Shown here one piece after another: positions 1 through 6,086 of a stretch of DNA of 7,791 bases. Numbering within the stretch: position 1 is the stretch's first letter; the number at the start of each line of letters is the position of its first letter. The translations under genes and the position numbers were made by a program. The DNA is from Bacteroidota bacterium (lineage in GTDB: Bacteria > Bacteroidota > Bacteroidia > Bacteroidales > Paludibacteraceae): positions 1-7,791 of the forward strand of contig JAKLIM010000166.1 of assembly GCA_022709605.1 (NCBI GenBank), given 5' to 3'. Below the pieces are notes generated by a model. It saw nothing but the letters and a program-made list of their open reading frames with translations, did no database searches and was not told where the DNA came from.

Positions 1-414
1 GAATTAATTGATTTGATCATTAACGAAAAACCTAATATAATTTCGCACAATCTGGAAACAGTTCGGAGACTTACTCCACTTATCAGAACAAAAGCAAAAT
101 ACGATACCAGTTTGAAAGTATTGGCTCACATTGCTTCGAAAGGGTTTGTAGCCAAAACAGGTATAATGCTCGGACTTGGCGAAACCAAAGACGAAGTACT
201 CGAATTAATGGACGATGCACTTTCAGCCCATTGTTCGATAATTACGATAGGCCAATATATGCAACCCTCACGAAAACATATTACTGTTAGTGAATACATT
301 ACACCTGAAGTTTTTGCGGAGTACAAACAAATAGCACTTAATAAGGGATTTAGAATGGCCGAAAGCGGACCATTTGTGCGCTCATCGTATTGTGCCGAGA
401 AACATATTCTTTAA
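1..414 (+). CDS. lipA: Lipoyl synthase LipA, C-terminal part (5' end outside window)
   Basis: This is the C-terminal part, about 137 residues, of the radical-SAM enzyme that inserts two sulfur atoms into octanoyl groups on lipoate-dependent proteins such as 2-oxoacid dehydrogenase E2 subunits and GcvH, in the cytoplasm. The frame is open from base 1, so the gene is cut by the window edge; the TTG at 13 is an internal Leu codon, not a start. Family landmarks are present in order: an ISHNLETV segment, GIMLGLGET, TIGQYMQPS, and a C-terminal SGPFVRSSY. The RSSY motif (bases 379-390) carries the serine known in LipA structures to ligate the auxiliary 4Fe-4S cluster. The cysteine motifs for both clusters lie upstream, out of view. 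A repeat array begins within a few bases of the stop codon. The identification is secure, and nothing in the visible part looks damaged. Confidence 0.96.
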   Translation, partial: ELIDLIINEKPNIISHNLETVRRLTPLIRTKAKYDTSLKVLAHIASKGFVAKTGIMLGLGETKDEVLELMDDALSAHCSIITIGQYMQPSRKHITVSEYITPEVFAEYKQIALNKGFRMAESGPFVRSSYCAEKHIL

Positions 415-417
415 GAA

Positions 418-562
418 AAGTTTGAAAGGTTTGAAGATTTGAAAGTTTCGTTTTCCATGTTTCATGTTTCATGTTCCGTGTTTGACTTTCAATTTTCTCA
501 ATTTCCTATTTTCTTAATTTCCTATTTTCTTAATTTCCTATTTTCTTATTTTCTTATTTTCT
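418..562. repeat. Composite low-complexity tandem array downstream of lipA
   Basis: Three blocks follow one another. At 418-447 a purine-rich unit related to TTTGAAAG recurs about three times. At 452-484 a 7-mer TTTCATG recurs with variants. At 500-547 three exact copies of the 16-mer AATTTCCTATTTTCTT (500-515, 516-531, 532-547) are followed by two 8-bp half units (548-562). The underlying period in the last block is 8 bp. The + strand is almost all pyrimidine there. An open frame through the array (439-666) is repeat translation and not a gene. A second array with the same order of blocks lies at about 3392-3501. Confidence 0.85.
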
Positions 563-578
563 CCCGAAAGCTTTCGGG
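563..578. repeat. 16-bp perfect palindrome CCCGAAAGCTTTCGGG
   Basis: The palindrome is exact and is followed by ATT. It sits at the right edge of the tandem array and 4 bp beyond the nfeD stop codon, between the convergent lipA and nfeD genes. It could fold as a hairpin in either transcript, but neither flank has a clear T-tract in the transcribed sense, so a termination role is only possible. It differs at two symmetric positions from the palindrome at 3462-3477, which points to one repeat family with compensatory changes that keep the pairing. Confidence 0.85.
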
Positions 579-582
579 ATTC

Positions 583-1965
583 TTAATTTCTAACAACATA
601 CAGCTGCCCTGTTTCGTAACGAATAACATTAACCTCAGTACCTTTTTCGATAAATCCCTCTTCTGAAACTGCATCGTAGATTTTACCTTCTATAGATATC
701 CTTCCGGATGGTCGCAAAACAGTTGAAGCAATACCTGATTTACCAACAATTTCTTTGAATTCGAGTGGTACGCCTAAATAACCCGATTCATTCTCTAATG
801 TTTTATTGAGTGCAATTTTTCTGAAAATTCCCTTCGTGCCAATTTTTGAGCTGATATAAATTATTAATCCGAAAGAAAGACCCACACCTCCAATAACCGT
901 TAAAAGTGCTTTGCTTACCTCGTGATTTTTAACCGGTTGAAAATCAAAATCAATATTATTAAGCAAACTTAATGTTAATCCTGTAATCACGAGAATTATA
1001 CCCGAAATTCCCGTAACACCAAAACCCGGGACCACAAATATTTCCAATCCAATGAGAATTATTCCTATTACAAACAATAGAATTTCCCAGTTGGCGGCCA
1101 AACCATCGATATACAAAGGTGCAAAATACAAAATGCCCGATAATAAAGCCACAGCCAACGGAAATCCAATTCCGGGCGATTGAAGTTCGAAATAAATACC
1201 GCCAATAATCAACATTATCAGGATGCTTTGCAATACCGAACTCATTAAAAACCCTTTGATATTATCCCAGGCAGTGGGTTTAAAAGTTTCGATGCGGTAA
1301 TCAGTGATTTTCAGATGATTTTCAATCACTTCAGTTACATTTTCGGCTATCCCTTCGCAATAATCGTATTTTACAGCTTCCATAGCTGTAAATGTCAATG
1401 TTTTACCACTATCAATCAAATTTGGAATAACAGTTCGGTCGTCAACCATCGCCTCAGCAATTAACGGATCGCGTTTCCATTTATACACCGTGTCCTTTCC
1501 GTTAATAATCGTATCTTTTCCGTGAGCCTCGGCTGTTGCTCGCATTGTAGCCCGCATGTACGATTGATATTTATCGGGTAATTTCTGTCCGGTCTGATCA
1601 ACAACTGTTGCCGCTCCAATACTCGAACCGCGTCGCATAAAAATTTTATCGCACGAAATAGCAATTAAAGCACCTGCCGATGCTGCATTATTATCAATAA
1701 AAACATAAACAGGAATTTTACTGTTTAAAATCTTTGTTCGGATCGAATCGGCATACAAAACTTCGCCACCATAGGTGTTCATGTGGAGTAAAACTGCATA
1801 CGATTTTAATGAATCAGCTTCAGCAAAACCGTTTTTAACATAGAGCCAAGTAGTGCTTCCAATTTCCTTTTTCAGGTCAATTTTATAGAATACAGTTTCC
1901 GCCTGAGTGACCAATAAACATTTTGTAATAAATACAAATGTGAAAATAATATAATTATATTTCAT
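583..1965 (-). CDS. Long NfeD-family membrane protein with ClpP-class serine protease domain
   Basis: A 460-residue membrane protein of the long NfeD type, built as an N-terminal SppA/ClpP-like protease domain, a membrane region and a C-terminal OB-fold. Relatives cleave the hydrophobic C-terminus of stomatin-like proteins and are linked to membrane quality control. Residues 1-22 form a signal peptide. The protease domain runs to about 230, with MNTYGGE at 62-68 and the probable nucleophile Ser96 in AASAG; Lys132 is the best candidate for the dyad partner of the archaeal 1510-N protease. Four to six hydrophobic segments lie between about 240 and 373. The NfeD OB-fold occupies about 396-460 and contains LRPSGRISIEG. 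I chose the ATG at 1965 because it starts the signal peptide directly; an in-frame TTG at 1986 would add seven residues and overlap a possible promoter. No stomatin or flotillin-like partner is adjacent. The gene is convergent with lipA and divergent from the sigma factor, so it is probably transcribed alone. Confidence 0.9.
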   Translation of the reverse strand: MKYNYIIFTFVFITKCLLVTQAETVFYKIDLKKEIGSTTWLYVKNGFAEADSLKSYAVLLHMNTYGGEVLYADSIRTKILNSKIPVYVFIDNNAASAGALIAISCDKIFMRRGSSIGAATVVDQTGQKLPDKYQSYMRATMRATAEAHGKDTIINGKDTVYKWKRDPLIAEAMVDDRTVIPNLIDSGKTLTFTAMEAVKYDYCEGIAENVTEVIENHLKITDYRIETFKPTAWDNIKGFLMSSVLQSILIMLIIGGIYFELQSPGIGFPLAVALLSGILYFAPLYIDGLAANWEILLFVIGIILIGLEIFVVPGFGVTGISGIILVITGLTLSLLNNIDFDFQPVKNHEVSKALLTVIGGVGLSFGLIIYISSKIGTKGIFRKIALNKTLENESGYLGVPLEFKEIVGKSGIASTVLRPSGRISIEGKIYDAVSEEGFIEKGTEVNVIRYETGQLYVVRN

Positions 1966-1983
1966 TTGATAAAATAATTTTTT

Positions 1984-1991
1984 CAAAAGTA
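1984..1991 (-). promoter_or_regulatory. Possible -7 box for the nfeD-family gene
   Basis: On the minus strand this reads TACTTTTG, which fits the Bacteroidota TAnnTTTG element. It would place transcription start a short distance before the ATG at 1965. No TTTG or TTG is found about 19 bp upstream, so support is weak. Confidence 0.3.
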
Positions 1992-2012
1992 CTAAAATAA
2001 AAAAAAATCACG

Positions 2013-2020
2013 TATATTTG
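2013..2020 (+). promoter_or_regulatory. Possible -7 box for the ECF sigma factor gene
   Basis: TATATTTG matches TAnnTTTG. A -33 TTTG at the usual 19-bp spacing is absent. If used, the sigma gene would have an untranslated leader of roughly 185 nt. I see no better match nearer the ATG at 2211. Confidence 0.3.
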
Positions 2021-2210
2021 TATCGAAAATCTAGAACAAAATTTTCAAAAGAGCTCTTATAAATTTCATTATTCAGTATAGACAACTGACAATCAAATAC
2101 TTGTTTCAGCAAAGGAAATTTTTATTAAAATTCCGTTTTAGATGAACATTCACTGTTAAGCACTAAAAAAGCTTAATTGTATTATTCACACACACAAACA
2201 AAAATTAAGT

Positions 2211-2717
2211 ATGACAAATGTTCACATTGAAAATGAATTATTAGCGTTGCAGAGTAATATGCGTAATTTTGCTTTTTCTCTCACATTAAATCGTGAGGAA
2301 GCGAACGACTTGTTACAGGATACAACACTAAAAGTATTGGATAATCAGGAGAAGTTTACTGACAATGTCAATTTCAAAGGTTGGGTATTAACGATAATGA
2401 AAAATATTTTTATTAATAATTATCGCAAAATTGTACGTAACCAAACTGTTTTTGACAAAACAGAAGACTCACATCTGCTTAATCTGCCTCAAAACTCAGG
2501 ATTCGATAGTCCCGAAGGTTCGTATGCTATAGGCGAAATAACCAACAGCATTCAAGCATTTGCCGACGAATACCGGATTCCTTTCTCAATGCACGTTCAG
2601 GGTTACAAATATGAAGAAATTGCTGAAACTATGAACTTACCAATTGGCACCGTTAAAAGCCGTATTTTCCTTGCACGTAAGCGTTTACAGGAACAGCTTA
2701 AGGATTACAGATACTAA
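2211..2717 (+). CDS. ECF-family RNA polymerase sigma factor (sigma-70 family)
   Basis: A 168-residue group 4 (ECF) sigma factor that would direct RNA polymerase to a set of alternative promoters. Region 2 spans about residues 12-76, with DLLQDTTLKVL at 33-43 for core binding and NFKGWVLTIMKNIFINNYRK for -10 recognition and melting. A linker rich in polar residues follows. Region 4 spans about 108-165, with the helix-turn-helix YEEIAETMNLPIGTVKSRIF (134-153) for -35 recognition. The length is normal for the class. No anti-sigma factor gene lies next to it, unlike many ECF genes: the upstream neighbour is divergent and the downstream one is separated by a strong terminator, so control must come from its own promoter or from an unlinked partner. 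The sequence resembles a widely conserved stand-alone Bacteroidota ECF factor as I recall it, but I cannot assign the regulon or a specific name. Confidence 0.93.
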   Translation: MTNVHIENELLALQSNMRNFAFSLTLNREEANDLLQDTTLKVLDNQEKFTDNVNFKGWVLTIMKNIFINNYRKIVRNQTVFDKTEDSHLLNLPQNSGFDSPEGSYAIGEITNSIQAFADEYRIPFSMHVQGYKYEEIAETMNLPIGTVKSRIFLARKRLQEQLKDYRY

Positions 2718-2729
2718 TTTATAACTTTT

Positions 2730-2763
2730 AAAAAAGCCGGAGAACAATTCTCCGGCTTTTTTT
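2730..2763 (+). terminator. Rho-independent terminator of the sigma factor gene
   Basis: A perfect 15-bp stem (2730-2744 with 2748-2762) closes a 3-nt CAA loop. The core GCCGGAGAA/TTCTCCGGC is GC-rich and the 3' arm runs into seven T residues. It begins 12 bp after the stop codon. The A-tract on the 5' side would let it act in both directions. Confidence 0.93.
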
Positions 2764-2927
2764 GTTAAATAATTGCAATACATTACATTAGAAACATTTT
2801 AAAAATAATTATTAAAATTGGGACTTATCTGATTTTTAGTTGAATAGGGATTATTTGTTTTGTTGAATCAAAATCTATTTTATTTTAAATCAGTTTATTA
2901 AAGTTTATAATTTTCTCCGCCATTTCT

Positions 2928-2958
2928 CTTGTCTTATGACTTTAATCTTATATCTTTG
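2928..2958 (+). promoter_or_regulatory. Bacteroidota-type promoter for the HPPK-like gene
   Basis: CTTG (2928-2931, one mismatch to TTTG) and TATCTTTG (2951-2958, full match to TAnnTTTG) are spaced by exactly 19 bp. Transcription would start near 2965 and leave a leader of about 50 nt before the ATG at 3017. The rest of the 2764-3016 spacer is AT-rich, and I see nothing else in it. Confidence 0.7.
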
Positions 2959-3016
2959 TTCTCTCTTAATTAATCTGTTAAAATGTAAATTTACAAATAC
3001 TACATACTTATAATAT

Positions 3017-3406
3017 ATGAATACCGCCATAATAATGCTTGGAGCAAATATTAATCAGGAAGAAAATATTTTGTTAGCAAAGGAAAAATTGAACGGTTTT
3101 TTTGAAATAATTGATGAAAGCACAGTAATTGTAACCAAACCCATAGGCAAAAAATATCATACCGATTTTCACAATCAAGCACTGAAATTAATTTCGGACG
3201 ATACATACAAAGAAACCGAACGACTTTTTAAACACATTGAGAATGAAATGGGACGCTCGGCACTCACCAATCAACAAGGCGAAGTTCCTATAGATATCGA
3301 TTTAATTTTCTGGAATGGTGTGCTAAAAAGAAGTGATTACGACCGCTTTCCGTTTGTAAAACAATGTGTGGATGAGATAAAAGACAATATTGAGTTGAGA
3401 AGTTGA
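3017..3406 (+). CDS. Short, divergent HPPK (FolK)-like protein
   Basis: A 129-residue protein of the HPPK fold family. FolK transfers pyrophosphate from ATP to 6-hydroxymethyl-7,8-dihydropterin in folate synthesis. Family landmarks seen are the N-terminal strand with LGANINQEENILLAKEKL (8-25), a KPIG segment (41-44), FHNQALKL, IENEMGR (74-80) and PIDIDLIFWNG (91-101). The last holds the Asp pair D93 and D95 that binds Mg in E. coli HPPK (D95 and D97 there). Differences matter: the position of E. coli Arg92 is Val90, the C-terminal part with His115 is not recognisable, and the chain is about 30 residues shorter. It may be a specialised or inactive relative, with a standard FolK elsewhere in the genome. 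The last codons run into a GA-rich repeat, so the C-terminus may have been altered. It has its own promoter and appears monocistronic. Family confidence is high; enzymatic function is uncertain, so I give no symbol. Confidence 0.8.
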   Translation: MNTAIIMLGANINQEENILLAKEKLNGFFEIIDESTVIVTKPIGKKYHTDFHNQALKLISDDTYKETERLFKHIENEMGRSALTNQQGEVPIDIDLIFWNGVLKRSDYDRFPFVKQCVDEIKDNIELRS

Positions 3407-3501
3407 AGAGTTTGGAGTTTGTAGTTTGTAATTTTCATTTCCTTGTTTCCTTGTTTCCTTCCCCGATAGCTATCGGGATTGTTTCCTTGTTTCCTTGTTT
3501 C
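3392..3501. repeat. Composite tandem array downstream of the HPPK-like gene
   Basis: It starts with a degenerate purine/T block (3392-3431) built on GTTTGAAG/GTTTGTAG-like units that overlaps the end of the HPPK-like gene. It continues with 8-mers TTTCCTTG at 3438-3445 and 3446-3453, and TTTCCTT at 3454-3460. A 20-bp palindromic segment (3461-3480) interrupts the array. After it the array resumes in register with G, then TTTCCTTG at 3482-3489 and 3490-3497. The order of blocks matches the array after lipA. Confidence 0.85.
3462..3477. repeat. 16-bp perfect palindrome CCCGATAGCTATCGGG inside the 8-mer array
   Basis: This exact palindrome, followed by ATT, matches the one at 563-578 except for a symmetric A/T swap. 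Removing 3461-3480 restores an unbroken 8-bp array, which reads like insertion of a small palindromic unit. It could also act as a hairpin at the 3' end of the HPPK-like transcript, since the following sequence is T-rich but broken by C and G. Confidence 0.85.
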
Positions 3502-3513
3502 AAAAAAATATTA

Positions 3514-3544
3514 TTTGTATTTTCATAAATTTTGATTAGCTTTG
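3514..3544 (+). promoter_or_regulatory. Bacteroidota-type promoter for the phosphorylase gene
   Basis: TTTG (3514-3517) and TAGCTTTG (3537-3544) both match the TTTG-N19-TAnnTTTG form exactly, with a 19-bp spacer. Transcription would start near 3551, about 40 nt before the ATG at 3593. This is the best promoter in the window, and it may also serve mnmE. Confidence 0.8.
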
Positions 3545-3592
3545 TGGTTTTCCCTTTAATTATAAATCATCAAATCTAACGCAAAAATAATT

Positions 3593-4462
3593 ATGAAACA
3601 CTTCCCACCTTCTGAACTGATAATTAACAGTGACGGAAGCATTTTTCATTTGCATTTAAAACCAGAACAACTTGCAGAAAATGTGATACTGGTAGGCGAT
3701 CCGGGACGGGTAGCATTGGTTGCTACTTATTTCGACACGCAGGAATGTTCTGTTTCCAGCCGCGAATTTAACACCATAACAGGCACTTACAAAGGAAAAC
3801 GCATCTCGGTAATTTCAACAGGAATTGGTACCGATAACATTGATATTGTGATGAATGAATTGGATGCATTGTCCAACATTGATTTAAATACCAGAACAGA
3901 AAAGCCCGATTTCAAACAATTAACAATTATAAGAATTGGAACATCAGGCGGAATGCAACCCGAAATTCCACTCGGCAGTTTTCTGATTTCCGAAAAATCT
4001 ATTGGCTTCGATGGTATGTTAAATTTCTACGCAGGACGCGATTCGGTCAGTGATCTGAAATTTGAAGATGCTATGAAAAAACACCTGAACTGGAATCCAC
4101 AATTAGCTGCACCTTATGTGGTTGACGCCGACACCGAATTAATTGAACGAATAGGGAAAGACGATATGCTACGTGGAGTAACTATTTCAGCCAATGGATT
4201 TTACGGCCCACAGGGACGTGTATTACGCATCGATTTGGCCGATATGCAAATCAACGATAAAATTGAAAGCTTCCTTTACGAAAACTATAAAATTACCAAT
4301 TACGAAATGGAGGGATCAGCCATAGCCGGTTTGGCTAAACTTATGGGACACAAAGCTATGACAGTTTGTTGTATTATTGCCAACCGCCGTGTGGAGGCAG
4401 CCAATACCGATTATAAACCCTATATCGAGAAGTTGGTTATTACCGTTTTAGACAGGATTTAA
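3593..4462 (+). CDS. Uridine phosphorylase-like nucleoside phosphorylase
   Basis: A 289-residue cytoplasmic enzyme of the PNP/UDP phosphorylase family, which splits a nucleoside with phosphate into free base and (deoxy)ribose 1-phosphate for pyrimidine salvage. Phosphate-site signatures are GDPGR (35-39), Arg57 in SSREF, and RIGTSGG (114-120). The ribose site is NYEMEGSA (236-243). Residues 203-209 read FYGPQGR, keeping the F-Y-x-x-Q-x-R pattern that in E. coli Udp holds the uracil ring through Gln166 and Arg168, which argues for uridine over purine nucleosides. The first 30 residues, with an INSDGSIFHLHLKPE segment, precede the usual core start and make the protein longer than E. coli Udp (about 253 residues). 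mnmE follows after 80 bp with no terminator or clear promoter between, so cotranscription is likely. The start is the first ATG after the promoter. Substrate preference is inferred from motifs; a deoxyuridine or thymidine preference remains possible. Confidence 0.9.
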   Translation: MKHFPPSELIINSDGSIFHLHLKPEQLAENVILVGDPGRVALVATYFDTQECSVSSREFNTITGTYKGKRISVISTGIGTDNIDIVMNELDALSNIDLNTRTEKPDFKQLTIIRIGTSGGMQPEIPLGSFLISEKSIGFDGMLNFYAGRDSVSDLKFEDAMKKHLNWNPQLAAPYVVDADTELIERIGKDDMLRGVTISANGFYGPQGRVLRIDLADMQINDKIESFLYENYKITNYEMEGSAIAGLAKLMGHKAMTVCCIIANRRVEAANTDYKPYIEKLVITVLDRI

Positions 4463-4465
4463 ACC

Positions 4466-4634
4466 ACCCCTAACCCGTCCCAAAAGGTGAGGAAATCCAA
4501 AAGTGGAACAAGAAAAATAGTTCTAATAATTTTATTATACATATGAAAAATTCAAATAATAATATATCAAACAAAACTAACCCAGTTCCCCTTCAGGGGT
4601 TAGGGGTTACAATCTCCCCTTTAGGGGTTGGGGG
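4466..4634. repeat. C4/G4-rich repeat spanning the 5' end of mnmE
   Basis: The left part (4466-4491) starts with ACCCCTAACCC. The right part has two direct copies of a unit, CCCCTTCAGGGGTTAGGGG (4588-4606) and CCCCTTTAGGGGTTGGGGG (4616-4634), 28 bp apart. Each unit contains a small inverted repeat (CCCC/GGGG around a 4-nt loop). The 11-mer at 4466-4476 is the exact reverse complement of 4597-4607, so the two parts are in opposite orientation with the mnmE start codon between them. The motif resembles C/G-run intergenic repeats that I recall from Bacteroidota genomes. The right part is in frame within mnmE and stop-free. Confidence 0.8.
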
Positions 4635-6018
4635 CACTATTGCAGCCATATCTACAGCTCCGGGCACCGGTGGAATTGCAGTGATCCGAATATCAGGTGC
4701 AGAAGCGATAAAGTATTGCAATGCCATTTTTCAACCTTCGAATAAAGCAATACAACTTACGGAACAAGAGGCAAATACGGTTATACACGGAAATATTATT
4801 GATACGAAGAATGAAATTATCGATGATGTTTTAGTCACCATTTTTCGGGCACCTCACTCCTACACCGGCGAAGATATTATTGAAATTTCGTGCCATGGAT
4901 CGGTTTATATACAAAAAAAGATACTACAACTAATTATAAATCAGGGGTGTTCTTTGGCAGAACCGGGCGAATTTACACAACGTGCCTTTTTGAACGGAAA
5001 AATGGATCTTTCGCAGGCAGAAGCTGTAGCCGACTTGATTGCATCCGATACTGCAGCGTCACATCGCATGGCTATGAACCAAATGCGCGGAGGTTTTTCG
5101 GATGAACTTGACCGCCTTCGTTCCCGATTGCTTGATTTTGTATCGCTGGTTGAACTTGAGCTCGATTTCTCAGAAGAAGATGTTGAATTTGCTGACCGAA
5201 CTCAATTAAAGGATTTATCAGCTGAAATTGAAGATGTTATAACAAAACTTTCTAATTCGTTCAATATTGGAAATGCCATAAAAAAAGGTATTCCGGTAGC
5301 ATTAGTTGGCGAAACCAATGTCGGAAAATCAACACTCCTGAATTTCCTGCTCAACGAAGATAAAGCCATCGTTTCCGAAATTCACGGTACTACACGCGAC
5401 TCAATCGAGGATTTAGTAAGTCTGGGAGGTATCACTTTCCGATTTATCGACACCGCCGGAATTCGGAACACAAAAGATAAAATTGAGAGTATGGGCATTG
5501 AACGTACTTATCAAAAAATTGAACAAGCGTCTATCGTTTTGTGGATTGTTGATTGCACTCAAATTAGTGAACACATTGAATGGCTCACTGACCGGATTGC
5601 CAAACGTGCCGAGGGTAAAAAAGTGATTTTAATTTTCAATAAAATTGATAAAATACTAGAGGAAGAAAAGGAAGTATTGAGTCAACTCTTCGACCAATTT
5701 GAAGGCGAACGCTTGTATATTTCGGCCAAAAATCGTATTAATACCGGGGAACTTGAAAAAGTACTGATTAAAGCAGCACAACTTCCTGAAATTCAGCCGG
5801 GTGATATTGTGGTAAACAACATTCGCCATTATGAAGCATTACAAAAAGCATTAACAGCCATCCGTAACGTTTCCGAAGGTCTCGAATCAGGATTAACAGG
5901 TGATTTTCTCTCGCAGGATATTCGCGAATGCATGCATTTCCTGGGCGAAATAACCGGACAAATTTCTAACAACGAAATACTTGGAAATATTTTCGGGAAA
6001 TTCTGTATCGGAAAGTAA
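4543..6018 (+). CDS. mnmE: tRNA uridine-5-carboxymethylaminomethyl modification GTPase MnmE (TrmE)
   Basis: A 491-residue GTPase that, with MnmG, installs the carboxymethylaminomethyl group on the wobble uridine of certain tRNAs in the cytoplasm. The formyl-THF-binding domain begins at TIAAISTAPGTGGIAVIRIS (32-51) and contains PGEFTQRAFLNGKMDLSQAE. A helical domain follows, with the G domain inserted in it: G1 GETNVGKS at 256-263, G2 TTRD at 283-286, G3 DTAG at 303-306, G4 NKID at 366-369. The C-terminus is FCIGK with the conserved Cys488. About 30 residues precede TIAAI, where family members usually have only a few. Residues 14-31 (PVPLQGLGVTISPLGVGG) are encoded by the C4/G4 repeat. No in-frame ATG, GTG or TTG lies between 4543 and the conserved core, so this start appears forced unless a rare codon is used. 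The 5' AT-rich stretch just before the ATG has no clear Shine-Dalgarno. It probably shares a transcript with the upstream phosphorylase and ends at the hairpin at 6060. Confidence 0.97.
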   Translation: MKNSNNNISNKTNPVPLQGLGVTISPLGVGGTIAAISTAPGTGGIAVIRISGAEAIKYCNAIFQPSNKAIQLTEQEANTVIHGNIIDTKNEIIDDVLVTIFRAPHSYTGEDIIEISCHGSVYIQKKILQLIINQGCSLAEPGEFTQRAFLNGKMDLSQAEAVADLIASDTAASHRMAMNQMRGGFSDELDRLRSRLLDFVSLVELELDFSEEDVEFADRTQLKDLSAEIEDVITKLSNSFNIGNAIKKGIPVALVGETNVGKSTLLNFLLNEDKAIVSEIHGTTRDSIEDLVSLGGITFRFIDTAGIRNTKDKIESMGIERTYQKIEQASIVLWIVDCTQISEHIEWLTDRIAKRAEGKKVILIFNKIDKILEEEKEVLSQLFDQFEGERLYISAKNRINTGELEKVLIKAAQLPEIQPGDIVVNNIRHYEALQKALTAIRNVSEGLESGLTGDFLSQDIRECMHFLGEITGQISNNEILGNIFGKFCIGK

Positions 6019-6059
6019 TCCCGAATTTTCACTAATCACCATCAATTACCATTGATACT

Positions 6060-6086
6060 AAAAGCCCTGTTTATCAGGGCTTTTTT
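6060..6086 (+). terminator. Rho-independent terminator after mnmE
   Basis: AAAAGCCCTG (6060-6069) pairs with CAGGGCTTTT (6075-6084) around a 5-nt loop, followed by more T (to 6086). It lies about 40 bp after the mnmE stop codon. Confidence 0.9.

Noticed and set aside
500..562. CRISPR-like array
   Set aside because: The units are contiguous, with no unique spacers and a simple pyrimidine sequence; no cas genes are near.
439..666. Open frame of 75 codons on the + strand
   Set aside because: It is made of T/C-rich tandem repeat (Phe/Ser/Leu-rich) and then runs antisense into the end of the NfeD-family gene.
1966..1986. TTG at 1986 as the start of the NfeD-family protein
   Set aside because: The ATG at 1965 begins a normal signal peptide. 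The TTG adds seven residues and overlaps a possible -7 element.
4890..5105. 71-codon open frame inside mnmE in another frame
   Set aside because: A shadow of the strongly conserved mnmE frame.
5829..6032. Minus-strand open frame opposite the end of mnmE
   Set aside because: Antisense shadow of the conserved MnmE C-terminus, with no start signal or family resemblance.
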